NCBI RefSeq assembly: GCF_016919385.1 | Contig: NZ_CP070351.1 | Coordinates: 3,162,001-3,226,000 of the forward strand | Direction of reading: 5' to 3' | DNA length: 64,000 nt | DNA from: Gordonia sp. PDNC005 | GTDB lineage: Bacteria > Actinomycetota > Actinomycetes > Mycobacteriales > Mycobacteriaceae | In this document: positions 1 through 9,446 of the stretch, in pieces | Numbering within the stretch: position 1 is the first letter of the stretch | How the letters are laid out: each line of letters starts with the position of its first letter | Made by a program: the position numbers and the translations under genes | Notes under the pieces: generated by a model | The model's database searches: none | The model's input: only the letters and a program-made list of their open reading frames with translations | What the model was told of the DNA's origin: nothing

Positions 1-190
1 TCGACGCACCGGTGTCGGTGCTGCGAGACGAGGTCGCGACCGTCGCCGATGCGGCTTCCGCCCGACGTCCCCGTGCCGAACGCTTACCGCTCGGACGAAG
101 CTCGTCGTCGGCCCGGATGCCGTCGACCTCGATCGTGTCGTCGACCCCCGCGCCGTCCATTCGGCCAGCCTTGCGATCCCGCTTGGCCAC
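1..190 (-). CDS. secE: Preprotein translocase subunit SecE, N-terminal part (cut by left edge)
   Basis: A GTG-started frame runs off the left edge; 63 codons are visible. They encode a charged, Lys/Arg/Asp-rich soluble segment beginning VAKRDRKAGR, with no membrane helix yet. Actinobacterial SecE proteins carry such a hydrophilic extension before the single C-terminal helix that docks on SecY. The identification rests on position: in Mycobacteriales the order is hadAB, tRNA-Trp, secE, nusG, and tRNA-Trp lies just upstream here. The GTG follows a GGGATCGGTGAGAAG stretch, a weak ribosome site. The family call is therefore contextual. Confidence 0.7.
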   Translation of the reverse strand, partial: MAKRDRKAGRMDGAGVDDTIEVDGIRADDELRPSGKRSARGRRAEAASATVATSSRSTDTGAS

Positions 191-228
191 CTTCTCACCG
201 ATCCCTTCGTATGCAAACTGCCCGAGGG

Positions 229-301
<73 letters not shown>

Positions 302-438
302 TTGTACCGGACTCGAGCCCGATACGGTCGTCGCTTACAAAACCAACGCGCCACCCTTAGGGCAGCGCGGAAGTCTGTGAAAGCTCAGACTCACACAGTG
401 TAGAGCAAACCTGCGGTCGGCCCCAACTCGGTGGTAGA

Positions 439-1485
439 TCAGGCGAACTGAACGAGCGCCTGCGCACGTCCGAAGATCTTCCGATCGCCCTGCTTCGCGA
501 CGAGCGCGATCACTCCGCGACGCGTCTCGGGGTCGAGCGAACGGACCTTTCCGGTGAACTCAACCTCGGCGTATCCGACTGGCGGGACGTACACCGGGCT
601 CGTGAAGCGGACGTTGAACTCGTAGATGGCCGCTGGGTCGCCGACGAAGGAACTCACGACGCTCGCAGCCAGACCCATCGTCTGCATGCCGTGCGCCACC
701 GGCTGTTCGAGGTCGATCGCCTTGGCCACCTCAGGGGAGAAATGGATCGGGTTCGGGTCGCAGCCGACCCCTGCGTAGTTCACCAGGTTCCCGAGTGTGA
801 GCACCTTCGTCACCGGGGGAATCTCCTGCCCGACCACAAGCGAGTCGAAGTCGATGGCGCCGTACGGTTTCGGTTCGACCTGCGGATCAGGGTCCGAGTA
901 CCGGTCGAACGGACCGAACACGGTCTGTGCGGTACGCGGCTCGTTGTCGACCTTCATCATCACGTGCTCGAGTTTGTCGAGCATCGCCGGATCCGCCTCG
1001 ACCGACGGACGCGCCACCACGGAGGTGAACGTGGTCATCACCGGCTCGTCGTGCTGGTTCCAGACGATGTTCTTCGTGACCATCATGTCGGTGCCCATCG
1101 ACTGCCGGAACGACTCCAGCGAGACGTCGCAGACCAACTTGTCGCCCACCTTTATCGGCTGGTGGAACACGAGCCGCTGGTCTGTCTGCATCACCTGCCA
1201 CACGTCGTACCCGGTGACCACCTCTTCGAAGAGGCGTCGCTGGGCGATGATGCCGAGCACGGAGATGAACGTCGGGGCCGCGATGAGCGAATCATGTCCG
1301 AGTTCGGCGGCCTTCGCCTCGTCCCAATGCACCGGATGGTCGTCTTGGACCGCTCGCGCGTGCTTGCGGATCTCCTCACGGCCGACCTCGTAATAGTCGT
1401 CGACCGTGTAGCTGTACCCCACCACCGACCTGGAGTGCGCCGCAAGCTCCTCCGGCGTCATCTTGGTCTCGACCTGCTGCGTCAT
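439..1485 (-). CDS. hadAB: Fused (3R)-hydroxyacyl-ACP dehydratase HadA-HadB (FAS-II)
   Basis: This 348-residue protein joins two hotdog domains that are separate HadA and HadB polypeptides in M. tuberculosis. Residues about 1-165 resemble non-catalytic HadA (MaoC-like N-terminal domain). Residues about 205-348 resemble catalytic HadB, with the hydratase motif CDPNPIH around Asp243 and His248. It dehydrates beta-hydroxyacyl-ACP during FAS-II elongation of mycolic acid precursors. Start: the ATG at 1485 is preceded by AGGAGA with a 9-nt spacer; the upstream in-frame GTG at 1503 lies before that Shine-Dalgarno site and is not favoured. No hadC lies between it and tRNA-Trp, where M. tuberculosis has one. 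Confidence 0.92.
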   Translation of the reverse strand: MTQQVETKMTPEELAAHSRSVVGYSYTVDDYYEVGREEIRKHARAVQDDHPVHWDEAKAAELGHDSLIAAPTFISVLGIIAQRRLFEEVVTGYDVWQVMQTDQRLVFHQPIKVGDKLVCDVSLESFRQSMGTDMMVTKNIVWNQHDEPVMTTFTSVVARPSVEADPAMLDKLEHVMMKVDNEPRTAQTVFGPFDRYSDPDPQVEPKPYGAIDFDSLVVGQEIPPVTKVLTLGNLVNYAGVGCDPNPIHFSPEVAKAIDLEQPVAHGMQTMGLAASVVSSFVGDPAAIYEFNVRFTSPVYVPPVGYAEVEFTGKVRSLDPETRRGVIALVAKQGDRKIFGRAQALVQFA

Positions 1486-1641
1486 CTGCTGCACTCTCCT
1501 CACACGCCCCCCGTGGGCCGTCTAACAACACCGCGGCCTTCGGGCTGGACCTGCGGCGCACACATGGTCTCATCTCACAAACGGATCGATACTCGATCGT
1601 TATATACGATTGTCACTCCCCGGTGGAGTGCAAACAAAATC

Positions 1642-1674
1642 AAGCGGGCCACCTCACATGGAGGTGGCCCGCTT
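1642..1674 (-). terminator. Intrinsic terminator downstream of rpmG
   Basis: A perfect 14-bp stem (1642-1655 with 1661-1674) closes a 5-nt loop. On the minus strand it is followed by a T-rich run (GATTTTGTTTG). It lies between rpmG and hadAB and probably ends the rpmG transcript, so hadAB would have its own promoter in 1500-1640. Confidence 0.8.
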
Positions 1675-1714
1675 GAAGGGTCTGTATCACGTCACGCGGA
1701 GGCGCGACGAGAAG

Positions 1715-1882
1715 TCAGCGCGACTCCTTGTGAGCCTCGTGCTTGCCGCAGTTCGGGCAGAACTTCTTCAGCTCGAGACGATCGGGGTCGTTACGACGAT
1801 TCTTCTTGGTGATGTAGTTGCGGTGCTTGCACACCTCGCATGCCAAGGTGATCTTCGGCCGCACATCGGTTGAGGAAGCCAC
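1715..1882 (-). CDS. rpmG: 50S ribosomal protein L33 (bL33)
   Basis: A 55-residue GTG-started frame. It has the L33 pattern with two zinc-knuckle cysteine pairs, CEVC near residues 15-18 and CPNC near 42-45, so it is the zinc-binding (C+) type. It contains the typical [20 protein letters not shown] region (20 residues). A component of the large ribosomal subunit near the E site. It follows the tRNA genes on the same strand and precedes hadAB, as in other Mycobacteriales. Length is normal for the family. Confidence 0.95.
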   Translation of the reverse strand: MASSTDVRPKITLACEVCKHRNYITKKNRRNDPDRLELKKFCPNCGKHEAHKESR

Positions 1883-1971
1883 TTTGTTGCCTACTTTCGC
1901 GTCTAGCTTGTAATCGGGCCCGTATCGCGACCCAGGCTCTGGGCCGGGGCGTGCACCGGGTGTTCGATGTG

Positions 1972-2045
1972 TAGCGGTGGGGGGACTCGATCCCCCGACC
2001 TCACGATTATGAGTCGTGCGCTCTAACCAGCTGAGCTACACCGCC
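1972..2045 (-). tRNA. tRNA-Met (CAT)
   Basis: A 74-nt cloverleaf on the minus strand: acceptor GGCGGTG with CACCGCT (first pair G-U), discriminator A, anticodon stem CACGA/TCGTG and loop CTCATAA giving CAT. It lacks the C1-A72 mismatch of initiator tRNA, so it is probably the elongator; a lysidine-modified Ile tRNA cannot be excluded from sequence alone. Confidence 0.93.
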
Positions 2046-2080
2046 CTGTCGGTCCCACAACTCGCGAAGCGAAACCAGCG

Positions 2081-2153
2081 AGCCCCCTGACGGAATCGAA
2101 CCGTCGACCTTTTCCTTACCATGGAAACGCTCTACCGACTGAGCTAAGGGGGC
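2081..2153 (-). tRNA. tRNA-Thr (GGT)
   Basis: A 73-nt cloverleaf: acceptor GCCCCCT with AGGGGGC, discriminator T, D-stem GCTC/GAGC, anticodon stem TTTCC/GGAAA and loop ATGGTAA giving GGT. It is 35 nt upstream of tRNA-Met and probably co-transcribed with it and rpmG. Confidence 0.95.
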
Positions 2154-2274
2154 GTGCCTCACTACCCGACAGCATGTCGCCACCGTGACGTAAGAGCCTC
2201 AACGAGGTTACACACAAGCAGGTCCGATAACCAAAACCGCTGGTCAACTGTCCTACATGAAGGAACCACGTCAG

Positions 2275-2355
2275 TGGCAGATACAGGATTCGAACCTGTG
2301 TAGCTTGCGCGACGGATTTACAATCCGCTCCCTTTGGCCGCTCGGGCAATCTGCC
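2275..2355 (-). tRNA. tRNA-Tyr (GTA)
   Basis: An 81-nt class II tRNA with a long variable arm: acceptor GGCAGAT with ATCTGCC, discriminator A, anticodon loop TTGTAAA giving GTA, and T-arm GGTTCGAATCC. It is divergent from yajQ. Confidence 0.95.
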
Positions 2356-2448
2356 ATTGTGCTGCCCGAAGGCAACGGGAGAAAGAATACAACGAACCTC
2401 CCACCACCGCACAAACGCGCTGTTCAGGGACGGTGTAGTGTGCCCAGC

Positions 2449-2940
2449 ATGGCTGATTCTTCGTTTGACGTCGTGAGCAAGGTCGACCGCCAGGAGGTCG
2501 ACAACGCACTGAACACCGCAGGCAAGGAGCTCTCGCAGCGATACGACTTCCGCGGCACCAACACCACCATCGCCTGGTCCGGCGAAGAGAAGATCGTGAT
2601 CACCTCCGACACCGAGGAACGGGCCCTCGCGGGCCTCGAAGTGTTCAAGGAGAAGCTGATCCGCCGGGACATCTCCCTCAAGGCGTTCGACGCCGGCGAC
2701 CCCGTCGGCTCGGGCAAGACGTTCAAGATCTCCGGCGACATCGTCCAGGGCATCGACTCCGAGCACGCCAAGAAGATCTCCAAGAAGATCCGCGACGAAG
2801 GCCCCAAGGGCGTCAAAGCACAGATTCAGGGCGACGAACTCCGCGTCTCGTCGAAGAAGCGCGATGACCTCCAGGCGATCATCGCTCTCCTCAAGGGTGA
2901 GGACTTCGGCATCGCCCTCCAGTTCGTCAACTACCGGTAG
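2449..2940 (+). CDS. yajQ: YajQ family nucleotide-binding protein
   Basis: 163 residues, the standard YajQ length. It begins [13 protein letters not shown] and ends with the hallmark [11 protein letters not shown]. The family forms a two-domain ferredoxin-like fold; members bind nucleotides and in Xanthomonas bind cyclic di-GMP. The role in actinobacteria is unproven. An in-frame GTG at 2257 would start within the tRNA-Tyr region, so the ATG at 2449 is chosen. The box TAGTGT lies 7 nt before the ATG, suggesting a very short or absent leader. It converges on htpX, with a long inverted repeat between. Confidence 0.93.
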   Translation: MADSSFDVVSKVDRQEVDNALNTAGKELSQRYDFRGTNTTIAWSGEEKIVITSDTEERALAGLEVFKEKLIRRDISLKAFDAGDPVGSGKTFKISGDIVQGIDSEHAKKISKKIRDEGPKGVKAQIQGDELRVSSKKRDDLQAIIALLKGEDFGIALQFVNYR

Positions 2941-2958
2941 ACCGCCCGTGATGCCGCG

Positions 2959-3064
2959 CTGAAGCGTGGGCTGGGATTCCCACTCCTCGGCAGTCCTCGC
3001 GGGCTCGCCTAGCGGCTCGCGCGCTGTGGAGGGCTCGTCGTGAGAATCCCCGCCCACGCTTCAG
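2959..3064. repeat. Long imperfect inverted repeat between yajQ and htpX
   Basis: Two 25-nt arms (2959-2983 and 3040-3064) are complementary at 23 of 25 positions and enclose 56 nt of GC-rich sequence. It sits at the convergent yajQ/htpX ends and could act as a bidirectional terminator or be a dispersed palindromic element. Confidence 0.8.
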
Positions 3065-3108
3065 TGCTCGCTTCACCGCGGGTGCCCTCGATTAGTCAGA
3101 ATCGATGA

Positions 3109-3978
3109 TCAGAACGACTGACCTTGATCGCGGGCCATCTGCTCCAGTCGGGCGATGCGCTCAGCGGTGGGCGGGTGTGTGGAGAACAGACGCGAGAGCT
3201 TCTCGCCGGCCCGGAACGGGCTCTCGATCATCAGATGCGACTGCGACGTCAGATCCGGCGTCGGCGGCAGCGGAGCCGACGCGATCCCGCCCGAGATCTT
3301 GCCCAGTGCAGATGCCAGCGCCAGCGGGTCGTTCGTCAGTTCCGCACCCGAGGCATCGGCCTGGAACTCACGAGACCGCGACACCGACATCTGGATGACG
3401 CTCGCGGCGATCGGCCCCAGCAGCGACACCAGGATCATCGCAAGCGGGTTCGGACCATTGTCCCGGTTGCCGCCGAACATGCCCATCCACATCGCCATGT
3501 TCGCCAGTCCGGTGATGACGGCGGCCATCGCGCCGGCGACCGAGCTGATCAGGATGTCTCGGTTGTAGACGTGCGACAGTTCGTGGCCGAGGACCGCGCG
3601 GAGCTCCCGTTCGGTGAGGAGTTCCATGATGCCGCTCGTGCAGCAGACGGCCGCGTTCTTCGGGTTGCGGCCTGTTGCGAAAGCGTTCGGCGACTCCGTC
3701 GGACTGATGTAGAGCGCCGGCATCGGTTGGTGCGCCTGCGTGGCGAGCTCACGGACGATCCGGTACAGCGCGGGAGCCTGCACTTCGGTGACAGGCTGCG
3801 CATGCATGGCCTTCAACGACAGCTTCGCGCTGTTGAAGTACGCGTACGCATTGGTTCCGACCGCCAACAGCACCGACACGAACAGGATCGTCGTGTTCTG
3901 GAAAGCAGCACCGATGCCGACGATGATCGCCGACATCAGACCCATCAACGCAGCAGTTTTGAGCCCGTTGAAATGCAC
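3109..3978 (-). CDS. htpX: Zinc metalloprotease HtpX
   Basis: 289 residues. The N-terminus has two hydrophobic segments (about 8-26 and 30-48), then the M48 peptidase domain with HELSH at 132-136 and a downstream glutamate in [12 protein letters not shown] as the third zinc ligand. Two more hydrophobic segments lie around 142-190. HtpX is a membrane protease that degrades misfolded membrane proteins. The GTG start is supported by AGGAGG with a 5-nt spacer. It precedes the polyprenyl synthase on the same strand, as in M. tuberculosis. Confidence 0.94.
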   Translation of the reverse strand: MHFNGLKTAALMGLMSAIIVGIGAAFQNTTILFVSVLLAVGTNAYAYFNSAKLSLKAMHAQPVTEVQAPALYRIVRELATQAHQPMPALYISPTESPNAFATGRNPKNAAVCCTSGIMELLTERELRAVLGHELSHVYNRDILISSVAGAMAAVITGLANMAMWMGMFGGNRDNGPNPLAMILVSLLGPIAASVIQMSVSRSREFQADASGAELTNDPLALASALGKISGGIASAPLPPTPDLTSQSHLMIESPFRAGEKLSRLFSTHPPTAERIARLEQMARDQGQSF

Positions 3979-4072
3979 GCCAGCCTCCTATGGTTCCTCT
4001 GAGACGTTCATACACTCAAACGCTCGGTGCGCGGAGAAAAGTTCCAGACGCAACCATTCGAGGCGTCCGACG

Positions 4073-5089
4073 TCAGCCGATCCGTTCCACGGTGTACCGC
4101 ACCAGTGATGCGAAGGCGTTGTTGGCGTCACCGGCGGGCAGGGTTGCGAGGAGACCGTTCGCCTCGTCCGCCATCTCCTGCAGTTTGGCGCGCGCCGCGA
4201 CCATTCCGTCGGATGCGACCAGCAGGTGAAGTGCCTCGGTCACCTCGGCGTCGTCGGTCACCGGACGGGCAGCACCCGTGTCGGCGTCGACGAGCAGTTC
4301 ACGCAAGCGAACCGAGTCGGGCCCGTCGCCCTGCAGCGCGTAGATGACCGGCAGCGTGTGGACCCCCTCCCGGAGGTCGGTGCCCGGCGTTTTACCGGAG
4401 TCTCCGGTCACCGATGCGATGTCGATGACGTCGTCGGACACCTGGAATGCGGTACCGATGATGTCGCCGAGACGCTGCAGAGTGGCGGCGCGCTCCGGGT
4501 CCGCTCCCGCGGACATGGCGCCGAAGCGGCCCGCGGATGCGATCAGCGAGCCCGTCTTCTCCCACACCACGCGGAGGTAGTGCTCCACCGGATCTCGGCC
4601 CTGAGCGCCGACGGTCTCGCGCATCTGGCCGGTCACCAGTTCTGCGAACGTGTCGGCGATGATCCGCACCGCATCCGGGCCGAGCGTCGACACGAGGTGC
4701 GAGGCACGGGCGAACAGGAAATCGCCCGCGAGGATCGCGACCGAGTTCGACCACCGGGCGTTCGCCGACTGCGCACCCCGACGCAGCGGGGCCTCGTCCA
4801 TCACATCGTCGTGGTACAGCGTCGCCAAGTGCGTCATCTCGATGACGGTTGCCGACGTGATGACGTCGTTGTTCTCCGGGTCGGGCCCGAAGTGCGATGA
4901 GAGGATCGCGAACATGGGACGGAAACGCTTGCCTCCCGCCTTTGCGAGGTGAGTCGCGGCCTCGGTGAGGATCTCGTCGCCCGACGAGAGTTCACTCAGC
5001 AACAGATCCTCGACGCGGGCGAGTGATGTCTGCACCTGCGTTGCGAACTCGTCTGCGCCGAGGTCCAGTCCGGCGAATGTGGACTTCAC
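4073..5089 (-). CDS. grcC1: Polyprenyl (E-type) diphosphate synthase, GrcC-like
   Basis: About 338 residues. Both aspartate-rich motifs of trans-prenyl synthases are visible: DDVMD at 94-98 in LYHDDVMDEA, and DDVID in FQVSDDVIDI. It condenses isopentenyl diphosphate into a long prenyl chain, most plausibly the menaquinone side chain, since it is divergent from menJ and next to menG and menD. The start is uncertain: the GTG at 5089 matches the homologue start near a GLDLG motif, but an in-frame GTG near 5161 would add about 24 residues. No strong ribosome site is seen for either. Confidence 0.85.
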   Translation of the reverse strand: MKSTFAGLDLGADEFATQVQTSLARVEDLLLSELSSGDEILTEAATHLAKAGGKRFRPMFAILSSHFGPDPENNDVITSATVIEMTHLATLYHDDVMDEAPLRRGAQSANARWSNSVAILAGDFLFARASHLVSTLGPDAVRIIADTFAELVTGQMRETVGAQGRDPVEHYLRVVWEKTGSLIASAGRFGAMSAGADPERAATLQRLGDIIGTAFQVSDDVIDIASVTGDSGKTPGTDLREGVHTLPVIYALQGDGPDSVRLRELLVDADTGAARPVTDDAEVTEALHLLVASDGMVAARAKLQEMADEANGLLATLPAGDANNAFASLVRYTVERIG

Positions 5090-5192
5090 GGGTGTCGTGC
5101 CCCATCTCGTCTTCTCGGGTCGCCGCGTGTTCGGCGAGAGGTCGATGACACCGCCCACCCTATCGTCCGACACCGCCCGACATACTGGTCGG

Positions 5193-6464
5193 GTGACGAG
5201 CGCAACCCCCGGTGACCACGACAGCCCCAACGGTCTCCCATCCGACGCCGACCTTCTCGTCGTCGGTGCAGGTCCCGCCGGTGCCGCGGCAGCAGCGCAC
5301 GCTGCGCGACGCGGACTCGACGTCGTTCTGCTCGACGCCGCGACCTTCCCGCGAGACAAGACCTGCGGCGACGGCCTCACACCTCGCGCGTACGCCGCGA
5401 TGAAGCACCTCGGCATGGGGGATTTCCTCGCCGACCGACCGGCGATCCGCGGTCTCGAACTGAACGGGTGGGGCCGACGGCAGCAGGTGCCCTGGCCGTC
5501 GTCTGCCTTCGGCCCGGTCGGCAGCGCCGCGCCGCGATGGGAGCTCGACGACGCGATCCGCCGCTTCGCACTGGCGAAGGGCGCCCGCATGGTCGAGGGT
5601 GCCAAGGCGATCGGCGTCCAGATCACGGGCGGCCGGATCGAGTCGGTGACCGTCAAACGTGGTGGTGAGCACTCCGCGATCGCCGTGCGAAACGTTATCG
5701 TCGCCGACGGCGTCCGATCGGGGTTGGGCAAATCACTCGGTCGCGAGTGGCATCGGGACACGGCCTACGGAGTCGCTGCGCGCTCGTACGTCGCCTCGGA
5801 TCGGTCCGATGCGGAATGGATGGGTTCCCATCTGGAACTGCGCGGCCCGGACCGGGAGCTGCTGCCCGGGTACGGCTGGGTGTTTCCGCTCGGAGACGGG
5901 ACCGTGAACGTCGGCGTCGGCGCCCTGGCGACCGGGAAGCGTCCAGCGTCGATGGCCCTGCGGCCGGTCCTCGAACACTATGCGCAGATGGTCTCTGACG
6001 AGTGGGCGCTGACCGGCGCTCCGGAGCGCGTCGCGTCTGCGCTGCTTCCGATGGGCGGCGCGGTCAGCGGTGTCGCCGGAGCGAACTGGATGCTGATCGG
6101 CGACGCCGCGGCATGCGTGAATCCCCTCAACGGCGAAGGCATCGACTACGCGTTGGAGACAGCCGAGCTCGCAGTCGCGATGCTCGCCGACGAAGCCGAC
6201 TTCACCACGGCCTGGCCGGCGTTGCTCCGTCGTGAGTACGGACCGGTTTTCGCGGCCGCACGACGCGCGGCAGGCCTGTTGACCGTGCCGAAGACGGTTC
6301 CCGTACTCGGGCGTCCCGGGATCCGGTCGGCGGCCCTGATGTCGACCGTGGTCAGGGTGATGGGGAACCTGCTGACCGCCGACGACTCCGACCTCATCGC
6401 ACGCGCCTGGCGCGGCGCGGGGATAGCCGCGTCACGATTCGAGGCGCGTCCGCCGTTCTCCTGA
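5193..6464 (+). CDS. menJ: Menaquinone reductase MenJ (geranylgeranyl reductase family)
   Basis: 423 residues from GTG. It has the FAD-binding dinucleotide motif VVGAGPAGAAAA at about 23-34, the CGDGLTPRA motif around 65 and a second FAD segment MLIGDAAACVNPLNGEGI. The family saturates isoprenoid double bonds; the mycobacterial homologue reduces one prenyl unit of menaquinone to give MK-9(II-H2). It is divergent from the polyprenyl synthase, whose product is its substrate tail. The start is set by homology; longer in-frame starts would overlap the divergent gene. Confidence 0.9.
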   Translation: MTSATPGDHDSPNGLPSDADLLVVGAGPAGAAAAAHAARRGLDVVLLDAATFPRDKTCGDGLTPRAYAAMKHLGMGDFLADRPAIRGLELNGWGRRQQVPWPSSAFGPVGSAAPRWELDDAIRRFALAKGARMVEGAKAIGVQITGGRIESVTVKRGGEHSAIAVRNVIVADGVRSGLGKSLGREWHRDTAYGVAARSYVASDRSDAEWMGSHLELRGPDRELLPGYGWVFPLGDGTVNVGVGALATGKRPASMALRPVLEHYAQMVSDEWALTGAPERVASALLPMGGAVSGVAGANWMLIGDAAACVNPLNGEGIDYALETAELAVAMLADEADFTTAWPALLRREYGPVFAAARRAAGLLTVPKTVPVLGRPGIRSAALMSTVVRVMGNLLTADDSDLIARAWRGAGIAASRFEARPPFS

Positions 6465-6597
6465 GCCTGAGCCGTACTTCCACGCACTCGCGGATTTCGA
6501 CGACGAACGCTGCATCCGACGACGCAGACCGACGCCTCGTTCGCAGCCGCGGCTCTTGTGAAGGTCGCGTCTGTCGGTGAGTGTCGCGAACAGGCCC

Positions 6598-7299
6598 CTA
6601 CGACGGGCGAATCGCGTGATGGATGGCGGCGATGCCGCCGGTCTGGTCGATCCAGCCGACGTCGGTGAAGCCCGCGGCGGAGATCAGCGATGCCAGGCCG
6701 TCTTGATTCGGCCATTCGCGGATCGACTCGGCGAGGTAGACGTATGCGTCCGGGTTGCTCGACACCTTGGTGGCGACGGCGGGCAGCGCCTTCATCAGGT
6801 ACTCCATGTAGACGGTCCGGAACGGCCGCCACGTGGGCGTCGAGAACTCGCAGATCACCAGGCGTCCCCCCGGCTTGAGCACCCGCTTGAGCTCCGACAG
6901 GGCAAGCGGTACGTCGTTGACGTTGCGGAGACCGAACGAGATCGTCGCGGCGTCGAACGACGCATCGGCGAACGGCAGATGCAGCGCGTCGGCCGCGACC
7001 TTCGGCACGTTGCGTCGAACACCGGCCCGCAGCATTCCGAGCGAGAAGTCCGCTGCGACGACGGTGGCGCCGGAAGCCGCCAGCTCCGTCGTCGACACCG
7101 CGGTTCCGGCGGCGAGGTCGAGGACCACGTCGCGGGGACGCAACGCGAGCGCGCGCCGCGTGTTGCGTCGCCACAGGCGGTCCTGGCCGAACGAGAGCAC
7201 CGTGTTGGTGATGTCGTAGCGGCGAGCGACTCCGTCGAACATCTCGGCGACGTCGGCGGGCTGCTTGTCGAGACCGGCACGGTGGGGACCAGTAGTCAT
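6598..7299 (-). CDS. menG: Demethylmenaquinone methyltransferase MenG/UbiE
   Basis: 233 residues of the UbiE family with SAM motif [12 protein letters not shown] and the diagnostic segment [12 protein letters not shown]. It methylates demethylmenaquinone to menaquinone, the last core step. The ATG is preceded by TAGTCT at 7307-7312 with a 7-nt gap, suggesting a leaderless transcript; the stop of the upstream DUF3592 gene is embedded in that box. It is the distal gene of a menD, DUF3592, menG run and converges on menJ. Confidence 0.95.
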   Translation of the reverse strand: MTTGPHRAGLDKQPADVAEMFDGVARRYDITNTVLSFGQDRLWRRNTRRALALRPRDVVLDLAAGTAVSTTELAASGATVVAADFSLGMLRAGVRRNVPKVAADALHLPFADASFDAATISFGLRNVNDVPLALSELKRVLKPGGRLVICEFSTPTWRPFRTVYMEYLMKALPAVATKVSSNPDAYVYLAESIREWPNQDGLASLISAAGFTDVGWIDQTGGIAAIHHAIRPS

Positions 7300-7309
7300 G
7301 CCACCGAGA

Positions 7310-7738
7310 CTATCCGCGCCGCGTGCGGCGTCCCACTTCGGCCACGACGAGCATGAGCATGATCACGACAATCCATCCCGCGGCGACGATCGACACTGCC
7401 GGTTTGATCGACAAGTCGGCGCCGCGACCGGCAGGCCTGGCAAGGGTGTCGGGATCGGTGGAGTCGTAGTCGACGAGGATCCGCTGCCCGGTCGCCAGCT
7501 GCGTCGGATACAGGAGCCCGAGCTTCGGGTTCCGCAGGACGCCGTCGGGGGTCACGAAGTTGACGGCGGCATGGAGCCTGTCGGCGGCGATCACCTCGGC
7601 GACCGCGGTCGCCTTGTTCGCGTCGATCTTGGCGTCGTTGCGGTAGGCGCCGGCGACGATGACGGCCCCGATGAGCGTCACGACGACGCCGAGCGCGGCA
7701 AGCGTGATCTGCACGCGCCTCTGCAGTGTCGGGGTCAT
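7310..7738 (-). CDS. DUF3592-like two-helix membrane protein
   Basis: 142 residues with one hydrophobic helix near the N-terminus (about 11-31) and one near the C-terminus (about 113-133), flanking an extracytoplasmic domain of about 80 residues with the segment [15 protein letters not shown]. This matches the DUF3592/Rv0556 type found between menD and menG in mycobacteria. Function unknown. The ATG at 7738 is 11 nt after the menD stop; a longer frame starting inside menD is not supported. Confidence 0.8.
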   Translation of the reverse strand: MTPTLQRRVQITLAALGVVVTLIGAVIVAGAYRNDAKIDANKATAVAEVIAADRLHAAVNFVTPDGVLRNPKLGLLYPTQLATGQRILVDYDSTDPDTLARPAGRGADLSIKPAVSIVAAGWIVVIMLMLVVAEVGRRTRRG

Positions 7739-7749
7739 GGGGTGAGAGA

Positions 7750-9420
7750 TTACCTCGCCAGTCGGCCGACGATGCGGTCGTGGACCGGTCGCAGACCTTC
7801 GCGGCTCGTCGCCACCTCGATGACCTCGATGCCGCCGTCGGGCGCTGGTTCGTCGAGCATCGCTCCGAGGTCGGCGAGGTTCGCGCGGCGGTGGCCGATG
7901 TGGAACCCGGCGCACAGGGACGCGAGGTCGGTGCGGTGCGGCGTGCCGAAGATCCGGTCGTACACACCCGTGTAGTCACCCGTGTCGAACCGCGGATCAC
8001 CTTGTTCGAGGAGGCTGAAGATGCCGCCGCCGTCGTCGTTCGCGACGACGATCCGCAGATTGTGCGGACGTGGTTCGGCGGGGCCGATGACAAGGCCGGT
8101 CGCATCGTGGATGAACGTGAGGTCGCCCATGAGCGCAATGGTGCGTGCTTCGCGATCGGCGGTGAGCGCGACACCTATGGCGGTCGCGTTCGTGCCGTCG
8201 ATGCCTGCGACACCACGGTTCGACATGACGGCCACGCCGTCGACCACACGCCCGGTGAGCGCGATGTCGCGCACCGGGTTGGACGCTCCGACCACCAGCC
8301 GATCCCCTGAACGCAGCACTGATGCGACGGTGCGAGCGACGTGCAGGCCGGTGGTCACACCGGTGGCGTCGAGTTCGGCGTTCACCGCGGACACCACACG
8401 TGCATGGACATCGGCGGCCTGAGCCAACCAGTCGGCGCTTGGGGCGCCTGCCGGTTCGGCGCGGGTGCCGGTCGCCCGAACGTTTCCGGACACGTCGGGC
8501 CAGCGCGGACCCGTGGTGAGTGCATAGACGTCCACGTCGGGGTCGGCGAGCAGTTTCGACACCGAACGGTGCAGTGTCGGCCGCCCACAGATGATGGCCT
8601 GCTGCGGTTTGAGTTCACGCAGTGCCAATGGGTGAAGTGGATTCGCCGGTCGCGGCGCGGTCGGCTCCGCGACGGTCGGGAGGGCGGCGAGCTCGGGATG
8701 GACTCCAGACCCGTGCCCCGACACGACGACGGTGTCGCGCGTCAGGTCGATGTCGAGTGGAATCTCGAGTCGCCCACCGGGCGAGTACGTCCACGGCTCA
8801 TCGTCGGGACGGCCCGCGAACTTCCCGCCGGCCTCGTCGGCCAGATCCGCGGTCGGATCGTCGGACGCATCGGGGACGAGCGGCTCACGGAGCGGGATGT
8901 CGAATTGGACTGGCCCCGGGTTTCCCGTGCGCGCACCCCGCGCGGCCGCGATGACACGCCCGACTGCGGAACGCCACTGCGAGTTGGTGTCGAGGTCCTC
9001 CTCTGCGAGACCGAGGCTGATGGCCGCGCGGACCTGGGTGCCGAAGATGCCGAACTGCTCGATCGTCTGGTTGGCGCCGGACCCGAGCAGCTCGTACGGC
9101 CGATTGGCGCTGATGACGATCAACGGCACACGAGCGTAGTTCGCCTCGAAGACCGCGGGGCTCATGTTCGCTACGGCGGTCCCGCTCGTCATGACGACGG
9201 GCACCGGCCTCCGCGACGCGACCGCCAGCCCGACCGCGAGATATCCGGCCGATCGCTCGTCTATCCGCACGTGCAGTCGGAGGCGTCCCTGCTGGTGGGC
9301 TGCGTGCAGAGCGAAGGCGAGCGGCGCATTGCGCGAACCTGGGCACAGGACCGCTTCGCCGATGCCGCCGCGAATCATCTCGTCGACGATCACGCGAGCT
9401 TGCAGAGTGGACGGATTCAT
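7750..9420 (-). CDS. menD: SEPHCHC synthase MenD
   Basis: 556 residues, normal for MenD. The N-terminus has the family signature [17 protein letters not shown] and the segment [15 protein letters not shown]; the thiamine diphosphate/Mg site is represented by MGDLTFIHD near residue 455. It adds the succinic semialdehyde unit from 2-oxoglutarate to isochorismate, the first committed menaquinone step. The ATG has TAGGGT 7 nt upstream, so the mRNA is probably leaderless. It is divergent from the methyltransferase gene across only 26 bp. Confidence 0.96.
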   Translation of the reverse strand: MNPSTLQARVIVDEMIRGGIGEAVLCPGSRNAPLAFALHAAHQQGRLRLHVRIDERSAGYLAVGLAVASRRPVPVVMTSGTAVANMSPAVFEANYARVPLIVISANRPYELLGSGANQTIEQFGIFGTQVRAAISLGLAEEDLDTNSQWRSAVGRVIAAARGARTGNPGPVQFDIPLREPLVPDASDDPTADLADEAGGKFAGRPDDEPWTYSPGGRLEIPLDIDLTRDTVVVSGHGSGVHPELAALPTVAEPTAPRPANPLHPLALRELKPQQAIICGRPTLHRSVSKLLADPDVDVYALTTGPRWPDVSGNVRATGTRAEPAGAPSADWLAQAADVHARVVSAVNAELDATGVTTGLHVARTVASVLRSGDRLVVGASNPVRDIALTGRVVDGVAVMSNRGVAGIDGTNATAIGVALTADREARTIALMGDLTFIHDATGLVIGPAEPRPHNLRIVVANDDGGGIFSLLEQGDPRFDTGDYTGVYDRIFGTPHRTDLASLCAGFHIGHRRANLADLGAMLDEPAPDGGIEVIEVATSREGLRPVHDRIVGRLAR

Positions 9421-9446
9421 GACGAGAACCCTATTACCGTTGGCCC
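9421..9446. promoter_or_regulatory. 26-bp divergent promoter between menD and a methyltransferase gene
   Basis: The entire gap between two divergent start codons is 26 bp. On the minus strand TAGGGT (9428-9433) is 7 nt from the menD ATG. On the plus strand TATTAC (9432-9437) is 9 nt from the methyltransferase ATG. The two -10-like boxes overlap, and both -35 regions would lie inside the opposite coding sequence. Inferred from sequence pattern. Confidence 0.6.

Noticed and set aside
691..1812. Long plus-strand frame opposite hadAB
   Set aside because: His/Arg-rich translation with no family features; it is the antisense shadow of hadAB, common in high-GC DNA.
4073..5761. 562-codon version of the polyprenyl synthase
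   Set aside because: The upstream 200 codons are antisense to menJ; the family domain begins near 5089.
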